A stretch of DNA of 64,000 bases from NCBI GenBank assembly GCA_024180945.1, contig JAKSGN010000034.1, positions 62,001 to 126,000 of the forward strand, in the 5' to 3' direction. The notes below the pieces were generated by a model. The model did no database searches. It was not told where the DNA came from and saw only the letters and a program-made list of their open reading frames with translations. The translations under genes were made by a program, and so were the position numbers. This document shows positions 1 through 9,966 of the stretch, piece after piece (the stretch's first letter is position 1; every line of letters starts with the position of its first letter). This DNA is from Macrophomina tecta. Lineage: Eukaryota; Ascomycota; Dothideomycetes; Botryosphaeriales; Botryosphaeriaceae.

Positions 1-810
1 ATCTATACAGTAAGTCCCAATTCAGGACTTACAGTCTACAGTGACTCAAGTTTTCCTACCGCAGACCCCGATTACCCCCTAGAGGAAAACTTCTCCTAGC
101 TTCGGCTCGAAGACGATGCGACTAGCATCCATTCCTCCTCGAATTCCGACGACCCATACGATGATTCGGATTCCGCCGTATCAAATGATAACATAGAGGT
201 CCAACATAAGGTCGGAGTCCACCATGACCCTAATAGGATGCCACCGGCATAGTGCGATGAAGCCGAGAGAGAGACCCCCAAGCCGGAGAAGCCTATAAAT
301 AGTAAGGTTACCAAGTGGAAGTATGAATTATCTACTTACATCGTTACAGTTAGTGCACTCTCGTCTGTCCAGGCCCATGAGACTTTGCTCGGTGCAGAGC
401 CCTCAAGTCATGCTTAGTCAGCAATCTATCAAGGTGTACAGCAGGACCTATGCCACATCTCTAATATCTTATCGGGCTTTGTTTGTGGTCTCGAATTCAG
501 CCGCGGCATGGTCAAGGAAGAGCCGTTATACCGTAAGAAAGTTCTCGAATACCAGGAAGTCGATCAAGAGAACCTCTACAAATTAATCGACGAAAGGCGT
601 GTCCAGGCGATATTTGTCACGGGACAGGCACTACCTGATTGGATGATGCGGTCCATTTACAATAACGAGATGTTGTACTTTAAGAAATTTCAGGTGATAG
701 TTGCGGCTGCAGAGTGGTCCGACTAGAAGTCCTAGGAGAGCTACAAGGCCGATAAGGCCTCCTACAAGAACTATCAGGCGGTGATGACGAAGGAATCATC
801 TTTTTGGTGA
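1..810 (+). pseudogene. Decayed ORF interrupted only by TAG codons
   Basis: Read from base 1, one frame stays open to a TGA at 808-810 except for five TAG codons, at 97, 250, 415, 724 and 733. There is no in-frame TAA or TGA before the end and no sign of an indel. The conceptual product is acidic and Ser/Asp-rich at first, then hydrophilic and probably helical. It runs off the left edge, so its start is not visible. I recognise no domain. The likely explanation is a transposon ORF (gag-like or cargo-like) in which CAG or TGG codons became TAG by C-to-T or G-to-A mutation. Readthrough is the less likely alternative. Confidence 0.45.
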
Positions 811-1755
811 ATAGTAGGGTATTTAAAGCTCAGATAATGTGTGAGAGGGGATTTTAAATTCGAGTGTTCAGCCTTATGTGTAGAGCCTGCTTTGTGCTTT
901 TGTGAGGTGCGAGCTGGCTTGCTAGAAGGTGGCTCCGTGCCATCTTCTTGGAAAAAAAGACAATTAAAGCAAACCGACGCTCAACAGTTGGCTAACCTAA
1001 TCTTGGATGGTAAAGGCAATTGACATAAACCTCTCGAAAACGTATCTCAGCTGCTGGCGTCCTCCAGGTGTTGCCATTTCTTTCAAGTGCTCGAGCTCAC
1101 CGGCTTATCCGCTAAATCGAACGTGCCAAACCACCGCTTGAGCGTACGACGGGGACTGCAGATTGGATAGTTCACCACATGTAAAACTAAGGTATTAGTG
1201 TAGCATCTCGGCGTTGTCCGTGGTTTCCCACCTCCAATCTTCGAGTGTGGAGCTCCTGCATGAGACGGGACTTCGGGTGTAAGGCGGCACTGTGAACAGT
1301 AGGGGCTATTGTGGAGTGACAGGGGGGGCAACGGAGGTGCGCGTGTGGTGCCATGTATGCGCTCAAGCCTGGGGATCCTGGGTGGGATGCGCTTTGGCGG
1401 TCTTGGAAGCGTCAAGTCTCGGCGCTGATCTGGACCACACTACGTCAACACAAACACGGGAACGTCGCCACGTCTTCTTCCCTCGCCTCGCCATCGTGTC
1501 GTTACGCGCAGCGAGCCGTGAGGCGGAGATGCGGTGAGACTACTGCGTCGGGACAAAACCAGCCAGCTGAGGGAATACGAGGCTCCGAAACCTGCATATG
1601 ACTTATCGGGTTGAGGGTATAAGGAGCTCGTGGAAGCGTCGCTTACAGTATCCATTCACAAGGCTCTTTCCTTCCAGCCTCCTCCTATATCCACTCACAG
1701 CGTCTTTTCCTCCAGCCTCCTACTATATCTCCTCGAAGCTCTATCAAACATCTCA
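811..1755. other. No gene seen; 5' flank of the next gene
   Basis: Only short overlapping reading frames occur here, with no splice signals or motifs that would support a gene. Pyrimidine-rich sequence with TATAT stretches around 1690-1730 probably contains the core promoter of the gene starting at 1756. Confidence 0.4.
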
Positions 1756-3097
1756 ATGGAAGCCTATGCCACTAATGCGGATGCTCGCTGTTCCGCTGGG
1801 TCCAGAAGCATCGATGCTGCTGCCATTTCCGAGAACACTCAGGCTTGCCCGCACACGGGTGCAAAGAGTTGGCCCGATGAAGTCCTCTCGCCTGCCGGTT
1901 CGTTACTTGCTATGCACTGGGCTTAACATGTTGCAGAGCTTAATTCTTTTTCTTGGACAGGTTCAACGGAGACTGGGGAGCATACTGCCGACCACTGCAA
2001 CAGCCAAGATGATGGTGGTGGCCACTGTGCCACCCCTCCAGCCAACATCGATGCGGTAGCAGATACGCTTGCCTCATTTGCGGAAATACAAGACATTGCG
2101 TCGGGACATCTTATTAAGGGTATACCGAAGTTGGAGTTGATCCCTAGAAAGGGACCGGAAGCTTTAGCTCAAGCGGGTATGTACATACATGCCAGCGTCA
2201 GCGGAAACAGTACTAATTTCTTTACGATCAGGCAAGCCGATGCTGGATCACGCTCACCACGGTGATGAGAGGGGCCAGCATTGCTCTCCAGCTCCTCACA
2301 GCATCAATGCCGAGTCACTTCCAGACACTGAAACTGTCCGTAACGATGAGAACAAGGAGACGGCTAAAGCTGAGGTGGGTACGAGGGAGTATCGAGCACG
2401 AAGTACGTATTTGGAGACTGAGCGTTGCTTGGGGTACGGACTTACGAAGAAGCAGGTTTGGGAAGCCCCTTTGGTGCTGCGTCCCCCCGCCAGAACTGCT
2501 CAGACAGGCTCGACTGAGATCGGTCCGGAGCTCCGCATGGTCGTTCTGCCTATCAAAAAATTTAAAGGCTTCTGGGATGATTACGGACCGCTCATAGCCA
2601 AAATCGCCGATGAGCGGCATGAATTCACTGGGAAGGCAATTCTCCGCGCGGCAAAGTACATCCTGATGATCTCAGTGCTTAGCAACCTGGTCGATCTGCA
2701 TTTCGCGGGCTGTCAATACAAGCTGAACACCGAAATCCTGAAAGAGATCAAGGTGTTCTACTGGCATGATCCGGACAGAACTACGGCGGAAGAAGAGGCA
2801 GAAACGGGTGTCGAAGAGCCTTGTACTGACCTTTACCAACACCAGCATGACCAAGTCACGGAAGGCGTTCTCATTGAAGGAGACACCACCTCCTCCGATC
2901 CTTTAGAGCAGGGGCGGCGGCGAGGGACGCCTTTTTCGGGGTACAAAAATGGCGACAGTGATAAGGAAAATCGGAGTGGTCCTGTATGGTCAAAGAAGCG
3001 ACGGTGGGAGGCACTAGATTCTAGTCAGGACGGGGAGAGAAAGAAAAGACAAAATGGCGCATCTCCAGAGTGCCCTATAGACCTCACTGGAGATTGA
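1756..3097 (+). CDS. Family F gene 1: unknown nuclear-type protein ending in an IDLT motif
   Basis: Three exons (1756-1897, 1961-2176, 2232-3097) join in frame across GT-AG introns of 63 and 55 nt and give 407 residues. No enzymatic domain is recognised. The middle part (about residues 210-290) is the most protein-like, with FKGFWDDYGPL and a helical stretch after it. The C-terminal 60 residues are charged, with DSDKEN, two basic clusters (KKRR, ERKKRQ) resembling a bipartite nuclear signal, and the ending CPIDLTGD, which matches the [VI]DLT form of SUMO-interaction motifs. The partial minus-strand gene at 62968-64000 has the same tail, so the two are paralogues. Nuclear location and SUMO binding are inferences. 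The stop lies only about 15 bp from a LINE fragment. Confidence 0.7.
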
Positions 3098-3109
3098 TTG
3101 ATGTGGTTC

Positions 3110-4250
3110 GGATGGCATTGCGACAATATAGGTAGTCAATTCCAGCGTTGGGGAGTCGTGACTTGTTCTCCGGCTGGTTGCAGCTTGATGGCGTTGTCCG
3201 TATTTGAAGGGTCTATTGATTTGGTATGTACGCCGTGCACGATGACGCTGTACGTCTGCGTTACGATCCGCGCTTTGCCTCCAAACGTCTCCACCCAGCC
3301 GTGCGCGCTTTCCCGCAGTATTTCTTTCTCCTGTTAGTTCCTTGTGCGTGCCGCAATATCTCCGCTTCGAAGCTGTTTCGCCGTGACTACCTGGATCTTG
3401 CTCGCGCCGGGGTCCGTCTGCGACTTCACGGCACGGTTAATGCGTTCTTTCAGGTGTGTCGGAGGCTGCGTGCGGAGGTGGATGATCATCTGCGGGTCCG
3501 TAAGCTTAGTCACCAATTTCGCGACATTTCTCCGTCGGACTTGGCGAGAGGTTGGGCCGCATATGTGCCGTCGCTGTCGCTCTCCGCATCGCTGCCACTC
3601 GGGCCCAGGTCATAGGGCTCTGCTGTGAGGTCCGCTGCATTAGAGGGTCTGCCGTATTGATAGGGTCAGTGGTGCGCTTAATGGCGTTTGTGTCCTTGAT
3701 GTCGTTCGCAGTCTGGGGGACAGTGCGCAACTGCCTTCAGCTCGGCCGGCGTCGGCTGGCTGAGGGCATTGTCGCACAGCTCGATGGCGCTTTTGATCAG
3801 CGGGGCGATGGTGTGGAAGCGGAAACTGCGTCTGTGGTCGCCTGCATCGTCAAGAAGCTGTTTTGCCTGGGTTCTCCTGTGTAAGCTGTGCGGCGTGCTC
3901 GTAGAGCGAATAGGGCTTATCGCCCGGTCGCAAGGCGTCGGCGACCGCCATGGCGGACAATCCGGTATTGGGCGATAGCGGATTGCCAGTAGAGCGGCTT
4001 AGTACGCGTTGCAGGGCGATTGTGCGTGGTTGCAAGGCGTAATTCCAAGAATTTGTTCTCGCTGCGAGGTAGTTGGATTTTCTCGCCCTGGCTGGTTGAA
4101 CTTTTTGCGAGGGGTAAGTTGCACAGGTCACGTGTGACCCTGTATCAGAATTGGAAGGGCACCGCCTCTCTCTCGAAAGGACAAGATAGGAAGATAAAGA
4201 GCCATTGAAGTCAATTATGACGCACCGAGAGTCCATCATAAGATATTCAC
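3110..4250 (-). mobile_element. LINE fragment (ORF1 region only)
   Basis: This 1.1-kb segment is a diverged direct repeat of 21380-22350, the 5' part of the second LINE. Reading along the minus strand, the best-preserved piece is 3850-4239, whose ORF1-like product shares RVLSRSTGNPLSPNTGLSAM and ALRPGD with 22085-22351. The rest is broken by stops. Differences between the copies are mostly C/T and G/A, for example around 3180-3215 compared with 21420-21450. The copy keeps the 5' end and lacks everything downstream. That is the reverse of the usual 5' truncation of LINEs and points to a deletion after insertion. Confidence 0.75.
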
Positions 4251-4363
4251 CATGTCTATAGAATATATATCACACATGCAGCTTGTTTCTCCCTGTCACG
4301 ACTCACCCTGCCATGCTCGGATCCGACTCTGTATCGGCTCCGTTGGTGAATACATCCAGGGAT

Positions 4364-5770
4364 CTAGCAGGGGGTCCCAAGAAGGTCACCCTGGTGTGTG
4401 CCAGGCCGGTCATCCTCCTCACCACAGTCCTCGCGCTCTCCTCTGTCTGCCTGATCTACCTGTACATCATAGCTTGGTCTTCGTTCAGATCCTACATCGA
4501 GCCTGGCTTCTGGTCTATCCGGCGTCAGATGGACGTCGCGATCACACGCCGGGACCTGGACATCGGCACTGCTCGCTCTTGAGCTCTGCTTTGTGGTATT
4601 GTCTGATCTTCGCGATGATTCCGGCCGTGCGTGAGACCCCTCTGACGGCTGTCGACTGGAGCTCCCCGTGTCGGTCTCATCCGTTGTGGTGGCCTGAGAC
4701 CCGTACGCGAACGTCGCGCGGGGTGTCGATGGTTTGCCTACCTGCGTCTCGGAGGCGAACAACCTGTCCTCCGGACCCAGATGGTCTCCCCGAGTCACGA
4801 CCTCTGGACTGGTATCCCGTTCCGAAGCACGATGCTGCCGTGCGAACGTCTTTCGAGTTCTGCTGCTCGATGGCTCGCTGGAGCTGGCCTGAGAGGGGGT
4901 CAGCCCCATGACCTCGTCCGCGAACGGGTCCCATTCGACACCCTTTAACCGCTCCACGACATTCAGCTCGGCCTGCTTGATCTCGGCGATGCTCGTCTTG
5001 GAGTCTTGTGAGCCCTGCGAAGACGGCGACAACCCCCGCGGGGGGGGGGGGGAGTAGCAGGTCGCTTAGCACGCTGGGTAGTAAGTCGCGCAGTTGCGCG
5101 TGTACTATTTCCGGCAGCATGTCGCGCAGTAAGCCCGTTAACAACTCGCGCAGCAAGGCCGGCAGCGTCGGGCTCAGCTCGGCGCGGATCGCTTCGTGCA
5201 GTAGCTTCCCTCCAATGCGTTGTGGGCAGCGACAGATTGCGCGGGGCCTGAGAGCGGCGATTTTGTCGCATGGCTCGGCTGGAACGGCGATTGCGGGATA
5301 AGGTTTGAACAGTCCGCGTCGGAGTCGCTGTTGACGTAAGCTGGAGGTGGGCGACCGGTGGCTGTGGACTCGCCGGCGAGTTTCTTCTGGGAGCCGCCAG
5401 TCTGGCTGTCCTGGGATTCTGCATGGAGTTAGGCTTCTGTGCTCATCCTCGTATCTGTTCGCAAGTGCGTGGGAAACGGATTGGTACCTTGTCGGGAGCG
5501 TTTGGTGGTTGCTCGCTCGGACTGCTGTTCGTAGGAAGGTGGAGGTTCCGGGATATTCTGGGGTGACAGTCGAAGCGTAACATGCAGAATATCGACATCG
5601 TGGAATTCGGCCATTAAATGCAGGTTGACCATTCCTCGAGACTGGGCTTGGTCGAATTTGCGGGAGAGAGAACACGCGGCCCACGCGCTATTTCTAGTGT
5701 TCTCTTGGGCTACAATAGAATGAGTTTCGAATATTGCGCGGCTGTGTGGGGTGCGGCGACGAGATGCCAT
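4364..5770 (-). pseudogene. PPxY-family gene A3, broken
   Basis: From an ATG at 5770 the first frame carries PPPSYEQQ, then a TAA at about 5429, then PPPAYV in the same frame past that stop. A frame change near 5215 leads into a leucine-rich amphipathic stretch (LLRELLTGLLRDML and so on). A second frame change at a run of 13 Gs (5040-5052) joins it to a Ser-rich tail ending at 4364. One stop and two frameshifts make it a pseudogene in this assembly. The PPxY motifs flanked by low-complexity sequence resemble genes A1 (23070-24918) and A2 (57023-58993), but the C-terminal part differs, so family membership is tentative. PPxY is the classic ligand of WW domains such as those of Rsp5/Nedd4 ubiquitin ligases. 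Confidence 0.5.
5040..5052. repeat. Mononucleotide run of 13 G within gene A3
   Basis: The run lies exactly where the coding frame of the broken gene 4364-5770 has to change. On the coding strand it encodes the prolines after DLLLPPPP. Such a tract is prone both to real length change and to sequencing error. Confidence 0.85.
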
Positions 5771-6009
5771 CGAGAAACGATTGACAACTAGGGAGACTTG
5801 TGGTGTTAATCGTGCGTGTAGAACGTGTTTACACACCGCGAGATACCTTGCGAATTGTCGCACAGCCCTGACTCGATTAAGCCATACCGCAAGCCCGGCG
5901 AACCTGCCACACGCTGTAAAGCATTCCACGGTTGGCCACATACGCTCGAAGACTCGAAGGCGGCGAGTCTCAGCAGAATCCCAATGTGACGGCTTAGTAG
6001 CAGTAGCAT

Positions 6010-6560
6010 CTTGCCCCCTCCATCAAAGAATCGCAAGATCCCTTATCAAGAGGGCCCAGTGAAATCGCAGGGATGACAAGCGCTCTCCACGACACCAGGA
6101 AAAACTGTTTGGGAAACGGCAGCGACGGTCTCTGCGACGTCCCAGTCCGACAACCAAGTAGGAGGCTCTCAACACACCAGGAAGACCAGATGGGAGCCGA
6201 CAGCGACGGTCTCAGCGACGTCCCAGTCCGACCTCCAAATAGGAGAAGCGGCTTGCCCCTTCCATCAAGGGGATCGTAAGATCCCTTATCAAGAGGGCCC
6301 TATAAAGTCACAGTGTGAAATCACAGGGATGACAAGCACTCTCAACATCATCAGGAGAGCCATATGGGAGTCGCCTTCAGCCGGACACAAAACTTTCCCC
6401 TCTATCAAGACGATCCGAGGATCGCCTTTCAAGAGGCCCCTCTGAAGCCGTAGGAAGGCAAAGCGGTATCAATACGAAGGCCATATGGGACCCAGATTGA
6501 CACCTTCAGCCGGAGGCTGCTTGCCCGCCCCGCTATTAAGAAGGTCCACGATGTCATAGG
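6010..6560. repeat. Degenerate tandem repeat array
   Basis: The phrase CTTGCCCCyTCCATCAA, followed by a GATC-rich palindrome and CCCTTATCAAGAGGGCCC, recurs at about 6010, 6253, 6400 and 6519 with increasing divergence. A CAGCGACGGTCTC..GACGTCCCAGTCCGAC unit is also duplicated at 6121 and 6199. Spacing between repeats is irregular, 120-245 bp. I find no credible coding frame through it. It could be a minisatellite or the remains of a repetitive non-coding element. Confidence 0.65.
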
Positions 6561-7058
6561 GATGGGAAATCTGCGAACGATATGTGGCAGCGCGGTGGCG
6601 TGGCAGGCGGGGGGATTGGGTCGGAGGGCGAGGGAGACGAAGCTGAGAGAGAACCTACGCAGAGTGAGTGAAACAGCACAACGCAACGTGCGAAATGGAC
6701 GATGGACGTGGAAGGAGGCAAACCGAGATGGACAAGATTCGTCAGCGGGCAAGACGCAGCGAAGCGAGATGGAAATGCGTGATGGGACGACGAAGTGACG
6801 GCGGGTGTCGATGAAGGTGGTTGGGAGAGGGGATTCGACGCGAGGTGACAGCCAATCAGAACGGGACGAGGCTTGGCTGGGGAGGTTTCGCAGGTGCGGG
6901 ATGGAGAAGTTGGCACGTGACTTGGGTTCTTAAGCGGGGCGGGGCAAGAAGACCTCTCGTTACTTCGTTCCTAAAGGCATCCAACGCCCACGATTGCTAC
7001 GAAACGTATCCGCTTGCTTCAACGTTCACGACGTGACGTTCCCTGTCCTATCCTCCTC
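6561..7058. other. No gene seen; 5' flank of the gene at 7059
   Basis: This is GC-rich sequence with only short frames on both strands that lack motifs. Confidence 0.4.
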
Positions 7059-7567
7059 ATGGAAGCTCACGCTTGCACTATACGACGAAAGCCCGGTGAG
7101 TCGGAGCAAGAGGCCGAGAGGGAGGCTGCTCACAACCTTGGATTTGTACGTGGGCGGTCGCGAGACAGCAAGTTCCTGGACAGAAGCTGATGTTGTGCTA
7201 GATTTTCTCCAACCTCGAGCGTCGTGAGATAAGGCTTGATGATTTCCTTAACACACCATATCTCGTTCTGAGTCGACGACCCGAATCCGCTCCTAACAAC
7301 GCGAATACCGTTCTCAATCCGTCCACATTGGATGCGTGGCCGCCAGACGACTGGGCCATGATAATCTGTTACCTGTACGCCGGACAGCAGCTTCGGGTGC
7401 ACATGAGAGACGGAAGAAGTGATGTGTTGGAAGCAGGGCATGGCTATGCATTCAGAGCTGATATAACGGAGACTCTGGCTGGTATCACTCTTGAATTCCA
7501 CAGGTCTACAGCTCAATCGTACAGATGGGTGCTTTACACTCATAAATTTCGCACAAACAGTCCGTAA
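7059..7567 (+). CDS. Small two-exon gene of unknown function
   Basis: Exon 1 (7059-7145, 29 codons) joins exon 2 (7202-7567) in phase 0 across a 56-nt intron with donor GTACGT and acceptor GTGCTAG, giving 150 residues. Neither exon alone looks convincing, but the spliced frame is open throughout. The C-terminal half is rich in aromatic and hydrophobic residues (WPPDDWAMIICYLYAGQQL) and resembles a compact globular domain. No known family is recognised. Its 3' end overlaps the 3' end of the minus-strand gene 7506-9966 by about 60 nt, so the two genes converge. Confidence 0.5.
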
Positions 7568-9966
7568 TTTCGAAAACAAGATTGCCTTGTTGATGGGATA
7601 GCAAGCACATTAACGAGAGAAGTTTCAGGTATTTGATATACTCGTCAAACCAGCCAAATCTGAGTTGGGCTCGTAGTTTCACCATCCTGTCCTCAATATC
7701 AAGACCAGAAATGGTTAGGGAAATCAGATACGAAACGTATGTTATGCATCTCCCATGGTTTTTCAGGATGGCGTTCTTGTTGGCTTTCGGCACCTGCTGA
7801 CACTGTTAGTACAGACATACCAATCTATCAGGCAGGCCCTACCATTGCCCAGAGCCATATCTCCCCCAATATCTTGCTCGCCACTCTGAATACCAAAACT
7901 TCCTGCATTCTTGTCAGCTTCTTCCCGTAATCGATATAAGCCTTGGACTGACGCTCGGACGCGAACACTCCGCTGCGCAGGCCCTCTCCTAAAGAACTCT
8001 GACGCATCTGCACTGAAGAATATAATTGACTTGCCATGCCGGCGCCCCACACAGCATTTGCCACAAGATCACTGGTCTGCTGCTGTGCAATAGCCTCCGA
8101 GATGCCTGTCCGGACATTGTGTGCAGCAAAGGAGGTGGATGGTAGCGTTGGATTCATGGGTCCTCGAACGGCCGCATCAGGAGGTGCGCGTGGAGGTAAG
8201 AAGCTCTGGCTCCAATTCGAGGTGTGGTCCTGCTGACCAGAGCCTCTCGCTGGTTCAAGAACAATTAGTTTATCAATGATTTTGTCTGGTGTTGATGCGA
8301 CTTCTTGCCTCGTTCGGATTCGAGTTCGAGTCCCGCCGGGTTGCTACTTCTGACCTGGCCCGGTGAGCTAGATGCCTGACTTGAAAGCTGATCAGGATGT
8401 ACTGTAGGAGGGCTGCCACCGCGGCGCGCATACTCATTTGTGGCTGGCGCTGGGGAATGAATACTGTCTGATTGCAACACACCCGTCTGTCGGGTTTGAT
8501 TTGGCGGGATCGGGTAGTGTAAATTTGTGGTTGCACCTACGAACTGTGAGCGTATTGCATGTCAACTCTTGAGTGCTTGGAGGACCTGCTGGAGCTGACA
8601 TGGGTGTATTCCTTGCCACTGTGTGCTGCTCCGTGCCTCCCTGTTGGCCATCGACGCTGGCCTCTGTTCGACGTCTTTTGTTCGACGGCCCTGTCGGTCC
8701 CACAGCTAGTGATATCGCAGAAGTAAGTTCTTCTGGTTCCGGGCTCAAAACTGCAGGACTGGGTGCATTGTATGGTGCCTCGAGCTGCTGTAGACACCAG
8801 GTGCCCTCTGTCATGGCTTTCTCCAGATCTTCGACAAGTTAGCTCCTCCCGCCTGCTGCAGATGATAGGCACTTACCTGTGCGAAGCTGTAGGATTGGTG
8901 CTTGTCCAACGCAATCAACATCGTTGATTGCCCGTCTTAATTTGTTGGCCCAGGCACAGGGAGGTGGGTTGACAGTAGCAAATTTGTGGCTGGCCCATGA
9001 CCAGAAAGTCCCTTCTCGTGCACTCTCCAGCTGGGTGACTTTTTCCCAATCCGACAACTGGAGCGATCCAGTCACGAAAGCCTTGACGTTGACCGGGACT
9101 GCTGTATTTGGATGAGCTTGATGGAACTTTTGGACAACTTTTGCTACCTGATATCGTTTCAAGCCGCAATTCGCCACTCTGCCTTCGTTGTAGCCAGGTT
9201 TTCTGAGAAGAAGATCTCTCTTGAGGTTTCGGAAGAACTGGGTTTGCTTCATTCGCATTTTCAGCGTCTTGACTGCTTGTTCAAGGCCGAAAAGCTGCTC
9301 GTCAGAAAGACCAAAGATTCGAGAATCATCCTGTACCGTGCTCTGTCCATCTGGTGTGATAGATACAACCAATCTTACTACATCCATTTTGGCACTGTCT
9401 GCAGATTTTCGTGGGCGAGTCTGCATATTATGAGCCATCTCAGGAGTAAGCCCCACACCGCCCGACGTGGCGAGGCCCAACGGACCCACTCATACGGGAT
9501 TGTAGTGTCATTGCAACAGAGCTGTCTGCCACGAAGCAATTCTGAACGGAGCAAACACCGTTTTCGGAAACCTCCGGCAACTCCACAACCCGAAGGAACG
9601 GCGCCCACCAGACTCCTCCGGTAAGCCTGAGAGATGCATAAATCAAGAGCAGGAGGGGATCCATCTTAACTCTCATATTGACAGCTAGATGATCTACTAC
9701 CTTCTGTGCACTAGCGCTCTTTTCACGCACGGCACAGCGGAACGCTCTCGACCACTCTCCAATAGCATGGAGACTCGAACAAACGCTGGAGCACCTCGAG
9801 GAGTTGCACAAAAGCGACGGGCCAGCCAATGTGCCTCGCATGCGAGGCTTTCGACTGCTGCTGCACTGGTCTGAGCATATGAAGAAGCAAGCTTGCACCA
9901 TGCAGGCAATTTCTCTATTACTGGATATAGAACATCATCCGACCATGGACATGATTCCGTATTCAC
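7506..9966 (-). CDS. Multi-exon hypothetical protein (5' exons tentative)
   Basis: A chain of minus-strand exons is supported. The best coding piece is about 8862-9438, with a helical region around FGLSDEQLFGLEQAVKTL and VTGSLQLSDWEKVTQL. A GTAAGT donor then joins it through an intron ending GCTAAC..CGAAG to a Pro/Ser-rich exon with NKRRRTE. After less certain junctions near 8270-8520, a frame across 7828-8260 enters a clear intron (GTAGGG, perfect TACTAAC branch site, CAG) into the last exon, ending at 7506. Possible upstream exons reach an ATG at 9966, otherwise the start is the ATG at 9438. No family is recognised. The exact exon set needs transcripts. Confidence 0.45.

Noticed and set aside
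4963..5424. Arg/Thr/Pro-rich minus-strand ORF inside gene A3
   Set aside because: It is a third-frame shadow; the PPxY and leucine-rich segments lie in the other two frames.
6010..6560. CRISPR-like array
   Set aside because: Repeat units diverge, spacing is irregular and the DNA is eukaryotic nuclear.
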